Source: JBEDUK01 sp963781595 (GTDB lineage Bacteria > Actinomycetota > UBA4738). Taken from it: 64,000 nucleotides of DNA. Shown here one piece after another: positions 1 to 7,425 of the stretch. Each line of letters opens with the position of its first letter. Positions within the stretch are counted from its first letter, which is position 1. Both the position numbers and the translations under genes were made by a program. The stretch lies in NCBI GenBank assembly GCA_963781595.1, contig CAWAGG010000006.1, positions 1,364,001 to 1,428,000 of the forward strand, given 5' to 3'. The notes beneath the pieces were generated by a model, which worked only from the letters and a program-made list of their open reading frames with translations, made no database searches and was not told the DNA's origin.

Positions 1-1426
1 CGTTGCGGGGCAGCGCGTGGACGAACCGCACCTCGCGCGGGCGCTTGTGCGGAGCGAGCAGGGCGGCGACGTGGTCCTCCAGGTCCTTCGCGGACGGCGC
101 GTCCGCATCGCGGTCCACGTCGCGGACGACGACCCACGCGACGATCCGCTCGCCGAGTCGTTCGTCCGGTTCGCCGGTGACGGCCGCCTCCGCCACCGAC
201 GGGTGCTCCATCAGCGCCGCCTCGACCTCGCCGGCACCGACCTTGTACCCGCCGGTCTTGATCAGGTCGGTCGCGCGGCGGCCGACGATCCGTAGCGAGC
301 CGTCGGTGGATCGCGTAGCGAGGTCTCCGGTGTGGAACCAGCCTTTTCGCATCACGGCCGCGGTGGCGTCCGGGCGGTTCAGGTAGCCGAGGAAGAGGTT
401 CGGGCCGCGGACCACGACCTCGCCGATCGCGTCGGGTCCCGCGTCGGACGGCAGGTCAGCCCCGTCGTCGTCGACGAGCCGGACGTCCACGCCCGGGAGC
501 GGCGGTCCCACCGACCCGGGCCGGCACTCGGCGTCCGCCCGAACCGCGCAGTTCATGATCGTCTCGGTCAGGCCGTACCGCTCGACGATCCGCTGTCCGG
601 TCGAACGTTCGATCCGGTGCCACTCGCGAAGGGGCAGGGGCGCCGATCCGGAGACGAGCAATCGCGCTCGCCCGAGGGCGTCGGCCAGGGCGAGGTCGCG
701 CTCGGCCTGCTCGGCCAGGGCGTGGTACATCGTGGGGACGCCGAACACCATCGTCGCGCCGCCCGCGAGCTCTTCGCGGATCGCGTCGGGGTCGAAGCGC
801 CCGACGTGGCGGACCGAGCCGCCGACCCGGAGGGGTCCGAAGATCCCCAGGATCAGGCCATGCACGTGGAACAGCGGCAGGCCGTGGGTCAGGACGTCGT
901 CGGGCGTCCAGTCCCAGACCTCGGCGAGGGCATCGAGGTTCGACGCGATCGCCCGGCGCGGCATCAGGACGCCCTTCGGCGGTCCGGTCGTGCCGGAGGT
1001 GTAGAAGACGAACGCCGGGTGCTCGTCGTCGGGCTCGGGTGGAAGTTCGACCCGCGAGCGGGCGGCTGGGTCGAGGTCCGGCGCGAACCGACGGAGCGCC
1101 TGCAGGGCCGCCGGGAGCACATCGGCGTCCGCGGCAACGATCGCGACGGGCTCGCTGTCTCGCACCACGTGGTCCAACTCCCGCTCGCCGAGCTTCGGAT
1201 TCAGCGGGACCGCGGTCCTTCCGGAGAGGATGGCGGCGACCACGCCGACGCACGTGTCGATCGACGGCGTCGCCCAGATCGCGACCCGGCCGGGGCCGGC
1301 CGAGTCGCCGGCGAGCCGGCGCGCGAACGCCGCCGCGGCGTCGTGGAGCTCGCGATACGTCATCGAGACGCCTGAGACGGTGACCGCAGGTCGATCGTCG
1401 GGCTCGCGCGCGGCGGGCAGCAGCAT
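1..1426 (-). CDS. matB: Malonyl-CoA synthetase (MatB-type acyl-CoA synthetase), C-terminus cut off
   Basis: ANL-superfamily ligase that would convert malonate, CoA and ATP to malonyl-CoA in the cytoplasm. Read from ATG at 1426, the frame stays open to the window edge (475 residues). Visible motifs are the P-loop YTSGTTGPPKG, the stretch LPLFHVHGL, RYGLTETIMN and GRRATDLIKTGGYKVGAGE. From memory it follows Streptomyces MatB closely along its whole length, including VPLNPK and RGPNLFLGYLNRPDAT, so malonate is the best substrate guess; another short acyl acid is possible. The sequence ends at HALPRN, just before the C-terminal catalytic lysine region, so only about 10-20 residues are missing. 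The start lies divergent to the next gene. Confidence 0.85.
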   Translation of the reverse strand, partial: MLLPAAREPDDRPAVTVSGVSMTYRELHDAAAAFARRLAGDSAGPGRVAIWATPSIDTCVGVVAAILSGRTAVPLNPKLGERELDHVVRDSEPVAIVAADADVLPAALQALRRFAPDLDPAARSRVELPPEPDDEHPAFVFYTSGTTGPPKGVLMPRRAIASNLDALAEVWDWTPDDVLTHGLPLFHVHGLILGIFGPLRVGGSVRHVGRFDPDAIREELAGGATMVFGVPTMYHALAEQAERDLALADALGRARLLVSGSAPLPLREWHRIERSTGQRIVERYGLTETIMNCAVRADAECRPGSVGPPLPGVDVRLVDDDGADLPSDAGPDAIGEVVVRGPNLFLGYLNRPDATAAVMRKGWFHTGDLATRSTDGSLRIVGRRATDLIKTGGYKVGAGEVEAALMEHPSVAEAAVTGEPDERLGERIVAWVVVRDVDRDADAPSAKDLEDHVAALLAPHKRPREVRFVHALPRN

Positions 1427-1454
1427 CGTTCGGTCAGGATGGCAGACGTCGGCA

Positions 1455-1484
1455 TTGACCGCTTCCCGTGCGGCGCGGTAGCGT
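1455..1484 (+). promoter_or_regulatory. Promoter of the beta-propeller gene
   Basis: TTGACC at 1455-1460 and TAGCGT at 1479-1484 with an 18-bp spacer lie in the divergent intergenic region. The ATG at 1534 follows about 45 nt after the expected start point. Confidence 0.5.
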
Positions 1485-1533
1485 CCGGGTTCGCCTGCGC
1501 GCCCGCGGCAGACCACGGGAGGGGGTTCTCGGG

Positions 1534-2952
1534 ATGTTCCGCGGGGTGATCATCAGGCTACTGGTCCTCGTCGTCGCGGTCGCGCCGATCGTCGTCGATG
1601 TCGAGCCGGTCGCGCGCGCAGCTGGTCACGTGCCGAACGAGAGCGCGTCAGGCGGTTCACCGGGTTCGAGGATCGCGGGCAGGAAGCTCTGGCAGGAGCG
1701 ATACGACGGGCCGCGCCACAAGCGCGACGACGCGGCCGCCGTGGCCGTGAGTCCCGATGGCTCGAAGGTCTTCGTGACCGGCGGATCCAAGGGGTCGAAC
1801 GGGTACGGCTACGCCACCCTTGCGTACGACGCCTCGACGGGGAAGGTGCTCTGGGTGAGCCGCTTCGGAGAACCTGGCACCGCGTCCGACCTGGCCGTGA
1901 GCCCCGACGGCTCGAGAGTGTTCGTCACGGGATCCTCAGCCGCCAACGGCAACTACGACTTCGCGACGGTGGCCTACGAGTCCTCCACCGGGAACGAGCT
2001 CTGGGTGAGCCGGTACGACGGGTCGGCGCACGACTCCGACTACGCCGCCGCCGTGGCCGTGAGTCCCGATGGCGCGACGGTCTTCGTTACCGGGACGGGG
2101 GCCGAGGAACTCCACGACGAGTACACGACCTTTGCCTACGACGCATCGACTGGGAAGACTCGGTGGGTGACGAACTACAACTGGTTGGACTACTCGGTCG
2201 CCCAGGCGATGAGCGTCAGTCCCAACGGATCGATGGTGTTCGTGACCGGAGGGACCTTCGACTCGCGCGACGACGACTTCCTGACCGTCGCGTACCGGGC
2301 CTCGACCGGGAAGGTGCTCTGGTCGAGCACGTACGACGGCCCTGGTCACTTCGAGGACTACGCGTCCGCGCTCGGGGTCAGTCCTGACGGATCGACGGTC
2401 TTCGTGGCGGGTCACTCGGACGGGTCGTCGAGCACGGATTACGCGACCGTGGCCTACCGCGCCTCGACCGGGAAGCGGCGCTGGGTCGGCCGCGACGACG
2501 GCCCTGTGGGTGGTTCCGACTACCCATCCGCGCTCGGGGTCAGTCCCGACGGGTCGGCGGTATTCGTGACGGGAGGCTATGACGGGCCCGGAGGGGATGG
2601 GTACGCGACGGTGGCGTACGACACCGCGACCAAGGGTGAGATGTGGGCCAGCCGCTACGACGGTCCCGGCGGCGCTGCGTCCGCCAGGGCGCTCGCGGTC
2701 GCCCCCGACGGGTCGTCGGTATTCGTGACCGGAGCCGCGGACGGGCCGAACGGGTACGACTACACGACCCTGGCCTACGACGCCTCGACCGGGGAGAAGC
2801 TCTGGCTGAACCGGTACGACGGGCCGCGTCACCGAGACGACTTCGCGACCGGCCTCGGGGTGGCCCCCGATGGATCGGCGCTGTTCGTGACCGGGGCGTC
2901 GGAGGGGCCGAACGCCGAGGACTACGCCACGGTGGCGTGCCGAGCCGCTTGA
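1534..2952 (+). CDS. Secreted eight-repeat beta-propeller (PQQ/SBBP-like) protein
   Basis: A 472-residue exported protein. Residues 1-30 form a signal peptide (hydrophobic LLVLVVAVAPIVV followed by ARAAG). The rest is a tandem array of about eight repeats of roughly 50 residues, each with SPDGSxVFVTG followed by YATVAYDASTGKxLW and a YDGPG-like turn, which fits an eight-bladed propeller. No catalytic residues are apparent. The ATG at 1534 is preceded by a purine-rich ribosome-binding site (1517-1526), so I prefer it to upstream in-frame starts. Function is unknown; such proteins usually act as extracellular binding or scaffold modules. It appears to be monocistronic, with a strong hairpin 54 nt downstream. 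Confidence 0.8.
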   Translation: MFRGVIIRLLVLVVAVAPIVVDVEPVARAAGHVPNESASGGSPGSRIAGRKLWQERYDGPRHKRDDAAAVAVSPDGSKVFVTGGSKGSNGYGYATLAYDASTGKVLWVSRFGEPGTASDLAVSPDGSRVFVTGSSAANGNYDFATVAYESSTGNELWVSRYDGSAHDSDYAAAVAVSPDGATVFVTGTGAEELHDEYTTFAYDASTGKTRWVTNYNWLDYSVAQAMSVSPNGSMVFVTGGTFDSRDDDFLTVAYRASTGKVLWSSTYDGPGHFEDYASALGVSPDGSTVFVAGHSDGSSSTDYATVAYRASTGKRRWVGRDDGPVGGSDYPSALGVSPDGSAVFVTGGYDGPGGDGYATVAYDTATKGEMWASRYDGPGGAASARALAVAPDGSSVFVTGAADGPNGYDYTTLAYDASTGEKLWLNRYDGPRHRDDFATGLGVAPDGSALFVTGASEGPNAEDYATVACRAA

Positions 2953-3005
2953 GACGACGTCCGCTCGACCGATCCTGACACGAGAGGGGCGGGCGTGGCG
3001 GCACC

Positions 3006-3045
3006 GTGAGCCGGCGCCCCGCTAGGATGCGGGGCGCCGGCTCAC
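3006..3045. promoter_or_regulatory. Perfect 17-bp inverted repeat centred on a TAGGAT -10 hexamer
   Basis: The arms 3006-3022 and 3029-3045 are perfect reverse complements. The six-base centre, 3023-3028, is TAGGAT, the same hexamer that precedes the phosphomannomutase gene. It can serve as a rho-independent-type terminator (without a T tract) for the propeller gene, or as an operator/promoter for the amidase operon. The Shine-Dalgarno-like GGGGAGGGA follows at 3046-3054. Confidence 0.6.
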
Positions 3046-3057
3046 GGGGAGGGACCG

Positions 3058-4488
3058 ACGGCCGATCTCACCGAACGCTCCGCGACCGAGCTCGCGGCGA
3101 TGGTCCGCAGGGGTGCGCTGTCCGCGCGCGAGGTCGTGCAGGCGCACCTCGAACGGATCGACGGGCTGAACGACGAGCTGAATGCCATCGTCACGCTTCG
3201 CGACGAGGGGGCGCTCGCCGATGCCGAGGCGGTCGACCGCGATCCGGGACGCGGCGCCGACCTCCCGCTCGCGGGCGTCCCGTTCACCGTCAAGGACCTG
3301 ATCGCCACCGGAGGGGTCCGGACGACGGCCGGCACGCCCTTCCTGCGAGGCTGGGTGCCGTCGGCCGACGCGACGTCGGTGCGCCGGCACCGCGAGGCGG
3401 GCGCGATCCTGCTGGGCAAGACGAACTGCCCCGAGTGGGGGATGTTCCCGTACACGCGCAATTCCCTGTTCGGCGCCACACGCAACCCGATCGACCTGTC
3501 GCTGACGCCGGGCGGCTCGAGCGGAGGAGAGTCGGCGGCGGTCGCGGCGCGGCTGTCCGCGCTGGGGGTCGGAACCGACTTCGGCGGATCGCTGCGGTGG
3601 CCGGCACACTGCACCGGGGTCCTGGCGCTGCGACCGACGGCCGGGCGGATCCCGTCGACCGGCCAGTTGCCGACGCCGTCCCTCGACGAACCACTGATAC
3701 CGAACGAGGTCACGCTCCAGGGGCGCGTGCAGGTGATCGGCCCGCTCGCACGGAGCGTGGACGACCTCGAGCTGGCGCTCCGCGTGATGTCGGGCCCGGA
3801 CGGCTGGGATCCCTTCGCGCCGCCGGTCGAGCTGAGAGCGTCACGCGAGGCGCGGCTCGCGAACGTCGCCGTCTGGGACGGACCGCAGGAGCCTCCGGTC
3901 CATGCGGACGTGGTCGCGGTGGTGCGCGCCGCCGCCGCGGCGCTCGACACGCGCGGGTTCGACGTCGACGACGAAGCGCCGTCGATGCTGGGGGGCGCGG
4001 GCCGGCTGTACTCGGAGCTCCGGGCCACGGACCGGCTGCAGGACGTCCGACGGATCGTGCGGGGGCGCGAGGACCAGCTCGGCGACGACGTCCGAGCGGC
4101 GATCGACGCGGCGGAGGAGCTCGAACGGCGCGGCGCCGGACCCGAGCCGGCGGTGCTGTGGGAGACGCGCGACCGGCTCCGGGTGGAGTTCGACATGTAC
4201 CTGAAGCGGCACCCCGTGTTGCTGATGCCGGTCGCGACCGTGCCCGCGTACCAGGCGGACGGCGAACCGCCGGCGGCCGTGCCCGGCCGCGAGCAGACGA
4301 TGTGGGACGTGCTCGAACCGTCCCGGTTGATCAGCCTGTTCGGCTTCCCCGCGGCGTCGGTCCCGTTCGGCGTGTCCTCCGAGGGTCTGCCGATCGGCGT
4401 ACAGGTCGTTGGGCGCCCGTTCCGTGAGGACGAGGTCCTCGCGGTCGCGCGCGTGTTGATGGAGGAGCGAGCGGAGGTGACGCGATGA
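3058..4488 (+). CDS. Amidase signature family hydrolase, possible start at non-canonical ACG
   Basis: Amidase-signature enzyme of the AtzE/GatA superfamily. Counting from the ATG at 3100, the Ser-cisSer-Lys triad is K65 (FTVKDL), S140 (GGSSGGE) and S164 (GTDFGGS), with the spacing found in fatty acid amide hydrolase. The frame extends upstream of that ATG with DLTERSATELAAMV, which looks like the normal amidase N-terminus, and a good ribosome-binding site (3046-3054) is followed by ACG at 3058. The start may therefore be ACG or a mutated or misread ATG; 3100 is the first standard start. The stop overlaps the next ATG (ATGA). Next to a cyanuric acid hydrolase/barbiturase homologue it could hydrolyse the ring-opened product, as AtzE or ureidomalonase do. 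Substrate is inferred from context only. Confidence 0.82.
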   Translation, partial: TADLTERSATELAAMVRRGALSAREVVQAHLERIDGLNDELNAIVTLRDEGALADAEAVDRDPGRGADLPLAGVPFTVKDLIATGGVRTTAGTPFLRGWVPSADATSVRRHREAGAILLGKTNCPEWGMFPYTRNSLFGATRNPIDLSLTPGGSSGGESAAVAARLSALGVGTDFGGSLRWPAHCTGVLALRPTAGRIPSTGQLPTPSLDEPLIPNEVTLQGRVQVIGPLARSVDDLELALRVMSGPDGWDPFAPPVELRASREARLANVAVWDGPQEPPVHADVVAVVRAAAAALDTRGFDVDDEAPSMLGGAGRLYSELRATDRLQDVRRIVRGREDQLGDDVRAAIDAAEELERRGAGPEPAVLWETRDRLRVEFDMYLKRHPVLLMPVATVPAYQADGEPPAAVPGREQTMWDVLEPSRLISLFGFPAASVPFGVSSEGLPIGVQVVGRPFREDEVLAVARVLMEERAEVTR

Positions 4489-5642
4489 ATGCGCAGCGCG
4501 TGGAGATGTTCGTCGTGCCGATGGATGCGCCGAACGACACGACCGGCCTGCAGGCCCTGGCGGAGGACGGGCGCATCGCCCCCGAGACGCTGGTCGCGAT
4601 CGTCGGCAAGACCGACGGCACGGGGTTCCACGACGACTGGGGCCGGGTGTTCGCCGACGTCGCGCTCCGTGGCTGGACCGCCGGCTTCCTCGGGATCCCG
4701 GTCGAAGGGGTGGCCGAGCGTGTGACGTTCGTGCTGTCGGGTGGCTGCCCCGGCGTGATCACGCCGCACGTCGTGGCCGTGACGCGGGCGTGGGACGAGG
4801 TTCCGGACGCGCCAGGCGAGGGCGCCGGCGGCGGCGGCGGTGGCGACGCCGACAAGCGCCTGGTGGTCGGCATCGCAGGGTCGGACGGGATCCTCCCCGA
4901 GGAGGTCGGCCGGATGGGGATGATCCGGAAGGTCGCCACCGCCGTGCACGCGGCGATGGCCGACGCCGGGGTCGACGATCCGTCCGACGTCCACCTCGTG
5001 ATGGTCAAGGTGCCGGGGCTCACGGTCGCGTCGATCAAGGACGCCGAGTCGCGCGGGCACACGGTCGTCACGCGCGACCTGACGTTCGGACCGGAGGGCG
5101 CCGGGACCTACGGGAACGACGGCGCGGCGCTCGGCGTCGCACTCGCGCTCGGCGAGGTGCCCGAGTCGTCGATGTCCGACGACGTCGTGCGCCGGGATTG
5201 GTCCCTGTACTCCTCGGTCGCGATGACGTCGTCCGGCGGCGAGAAGGTGCACGGCGAGGTCGTCGTCTTCGCGAACGCGGCGCCGTCGCGCAGCCAGCTG
5301 CGGATCGGGCACGCCGCGACGGAGGACTACATCGACGCGGAAGGCGTCCGCAACGCGTTGCGCTCCGCGGGGCTGACGTTCGACGCGCTGCCGTCCGACG
5401 AGGATCTCGCGCGCGTGGTCCACGTGTTTGCGAAGTCCGTGACGCCCGGTTCGGACGTGGTGCGCGGGCAGAAGATCACGTTGCTCGACGACCACAACGC
5501 GTACCAGATCGGCAAGGCGCTCGGCGGCATGCTGGTCGCGAGCGTCACCGGCCGGACGACGAACTACGTCAGCGGCGGGGAGCGGAACAGCCACCAGGGT
5601 CCACCGGACGGCAACATCGTCGCCGCCGTCGTCCGCGCCTGA
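4485..5642 (+). CDS. Ring-opening amidohydrolase: cyanuric acid hydrolase / barbiturase family
   Basis: A 385-residue enzyme of the small AtzD/barbiturase family, which opens cyclic imides with three Ser-Lys dyads. K42 (VGKTDGTG) and S85 (LSGGCPG) fall at the same numbers as I recall for AtzD. Further family blocks are KVPGLT (K175), AMTSSGGE, RGQKITLLDDHNAYQIGKA and the C-terminal NSHQGPPDG. A Gly-rich insertion (residues 111-120) before DADKR looks like a surface loop. It overlaps the amidase gene by four bases, so the two are translationally coupled. Cyanurate versus barbiturate cannot be decided by eye. No transporter or regulator accompanies the pair. Confidence 0.88.
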   Translation: MNAQRVEMFVVPMDAPNDTTGLQALAEDGRIAPETLVAIVGKTDGTGFHDDWGRVFADVALRGWTAGFLGIPVEGVAERVTFVLSGGCPGVITPHVVAVTRAWDEVPDAPGEGAGGGGGGDADKRLVVGIAGSDGILPEEVGRMGMIRKVATAVHAAMADAGVDDPSDVHLVMVKVPGLTVASIKDAESRGHTVVTRDLTFGPEGAGTYGNDGAALGVALALGEVPESSMSDDVVRRDWSLYSSVAMTSSGGEKVHGEVVVFANAAPSRSQLRIGHAATEDYIDAEGVRNALRSAGLTFDALPSDEDLARVVHVFAKSVTPGSDVVRGQKITLLDDHNAYQIGKALGGMLVASVTGRTTNYVSGGERNSHQGPPDGNIVAAVVRA

Positions 5643-5659
5643 TCCGCTCCGGTCGCGAA

Positions 5660-5679
5660 CCTCGAAGGAGGTCTCGAGG
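5660..5679. terminator. Weak hairpin between convergent genes
   Basis: A six-base stem (5660-5665 with 5674-5679) and an eight-base loop lie between the converging hydrolase and TfoX-domain genes. It could end transcription in both directions; there is no T tract. Confidence 0.3.
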
Positions 5680-5697
5680 CGATCCGCGGCGAGATGG

Positions 5698-6093
5698 TCA
5701 GGCCTTGCGTGGCTTCTTCGGCTTCGGCTGCTTCGGCGGCAGGCCTCGTGCGAACCCGAGTGACCGATCGATCCAGGCGCTCGCCTGCTCCGCGTCGCTG
5801 TTCCACGCCTCCGGCAGGAGCGTGTACCCGGTCATCGCCCGGCCCGGCATCGGTTCGAACGGACCACCGCCGGCCCGCTCGAGTTCCGCGCGGTCATCCG
5901 CCGAGAGGCGGACGAACAGGTCCGTGCCGAATAGCCCAGTGAACATGTTCCCGTGCACGAAGGCTGCGAGGTTCCCGAACATCGGTCGCACCGTGATGTC
6001 CGGGTCCTCGGGCACGATCGAACGGAAGAACGCCTTCGTCTCCACGTCCGTCTTCGGCATCTTCGGCATCTCGGACCCGCTGGATGGGCTCAT
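5698..6093 (-). CDS. TfoX N-terminal domain protein
   Basis: A 131-residue protein with one TfoX-N domain: TDVETKAFFRSIVPEDPD, then VRPMFGNLAAFVHGNMFTGLFG and LFVRLSADDR. This domain occurs in the competence regulator TfoX/Sxy and in many free-standing small proteins of unknown role. The ATG at 6093 is chosen because GAGGAGG lies just upstream (about 6104-6110); a longer frame to 6147 lacks such a site. The C-terminal tail is Lys/Pro rich (PKQPKPKKPRKA). No competence operon is adjacent apart from the distant comF, so no competence role should be assumed. Confidence 0.75.
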   Translation of the reverse strand: MSPSSGSEMPKMPKTDVETKAFFRSIVPEDPDITVRPMFGNLAAFVHGNMFTGLFGTDLFVRLSADDRAELERAGGGPFEPMPGRAMTGYTLLPEAWNSDAEQASAWIDRSLGFARGLPPKQPKPKKPRKA

Positions 6094-6157
6094 CGGCGAT
6101 CGACCTCCTCGCTCCCGCGCCGCGCGGTTCACGGATGGTGATACCACACCGCCGACG

Positions 6158-7354
6158 TCATGGAACCAGCGCGTTCAGGGCGAGGCCGGCGACGTGCCAG
6201 GCGAGCACGCACAGCATGGCCAGCGCGGGCCAGACGAGCGCCCTCGGACGCCACCTCGCGAGCGCCAGCGTGAGCGCGGCGACCAGTGCGATCTTCGCCG
6301 GCAACCCGATCGCCCCGATGAGCGGGTTCGATTCGACGGCCCCGAGGTGATCCACTTCGACCGAGGACAGGACGGCGTCCGCCACGTTGAGCACGTTGAT
6401 CGCGATCACCAGCGTCAGCGGCCGATCGCGCGCCCGGTCGAGCAGCCATGCGAGGGGTTCGGGCACCAACCCGATCACGGTGATCACGACCCATGGCCAC
6501 GACGCGGCGATCGCGCCCAGGACCGAACCGACCGGACCGCCGATCGCGTTGAACCAACCCGTGGCGATCAGGACCGGCACCGCGACGGCCGTCCAGAGCC
6601 ATGGACGCGCGTCCCGCGAGGTGCCCAGCAACAGGCCGAACGTCATCAGCGCCACGGTCGTCGGGGCGCCGCTCCACGGATCGCCGACGGCACCGTTGAA
6701 GCCTTGCGTGGTGACCGCGAGCCACAGGACGAACAGAGCGGATCCGTAGGCGCCGTACAGGAGGGGAGGTTCGAACCGCGCGACCGCCTCCGAGGCGGGT
6801 CCGCGGCGACCCGTTCGCACACCGACCACGAGGACGGCCGGAGCGAGCGCGAGCACCAGGTCGACGACACCGCCGAGCCATAGCGTCCTCGCGATATGCG
6901 GGGATCGCATCAGGCCGGCCACGAACGGTTCCCACCCCTGACCGATCGGGGCCGGCACCCGCCCGAACGCCGACGGCGCGACGACGAACGCCGGTGTCAG
7001 CCACCAGATCAGGGCGGGGAGGAAGAACGATCGCGTGCGGCCACGCGATGCCAGGGCAAGCGCCGAGAGTTCGATACCGATGAAGACGAACGTGCCGGAC
7101 AGGAGGTCCTGCCACGGCGATCCGGTGAACAGCCGCGCCTGCGTTCGACCGAACCGGCCGGCGAAGTAGTCGAACGCGATGTGATGGGCCCGCAGGCCCA
7201 GCAGCAGGTGCAAGACGAAGAACGCGACCGCGGCGCCGAGCGCGACCGCCCAGGTCAGCGAGATGCGACGCTCGCCGACGCGACCGCCGGGAACCGCCGC
7301 GGCGGATGCGCGGCGCATCGTGACGGACACGCGGCTCGGCTCCTCGACTCGCAT
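6158..7354 (-). CDS. Multi-pass membrane protein of unknown function, DUF5658-like C-terminus
   Basis: A 398-residue integral membrane protein with about ten hydrophobic segments and Arg-rich cytoplasmic turns. The final third (LNVADAVLSSVEVDHLGAVE followed by SNPLIGAIGLPAKIALV) resembles the DUF5658 pattern, in which an N/D-x-x-D helix is followed by a conserved ExNP and a lysine-bearing helix. The first two-thirds resemble nothing I can name. Start at ATG 7354; an alternative in-frame ATG at 7318 is possible. It follows the TfoX gene's upstream region without an obvious operon link. No function is proposed. Confidence 0.65.
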   Translation of the reverse strand: MRVEEPSRVSVTMRRASAAAVPGGRVGERRISLTWAVALGAAVAFFVLHLLLGLRAHHIAFDYFAGRFGRTQARLFTGSPWQDLLSGTFVFIGIELSALALASRGRTRSFFLPALIWWLTPAFVVAPSAFGRVPAPIGQGWEPFVAGLMRSPHIARTLWLGGVVDLVLALAPAVLVVGVRTGRRGPASEAVARFEPPLLYGAYGSALFVLWLAVTTQGFNGAVGDPWSGAPTTVALMTFGLLLGTSRDARPWLWTAVAVPVLIATGWFNAIGGPVGSVLGAIAASWPWVVITVIGLVPEPLAWLLDRARDRPLTLVIAINVLNVADAVLSSVEVDHLGAVESNPLIGAIGLPAKIALVAALTLALARWRPRALVWPALAMLCVLAWHVAGLALNALVP

Positions 7355-7425
7355 CGCGGTGTCTCGAGGTATCGGCGACGCGCCGGCCGGTGATGAGGTT
7401 CGATGCGCGTAACGCGCCGCCTCGG

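Noticed and set aside
1740..2930. Repeated DNA blocks of about 150 bp
   Set aside because: They are the coding repeats of the eight-repeat propeller, diverged and in frame; not a mobile or regulatory repeat.
3042..5594. Long open frame on the minus strand opposite the amidase and hydrolase genes
   Set aside because: Arg/Pro/Ser-rich translation without any domain; it mirrors two well-supported plus-strand genes and is a GC-bias shadow.
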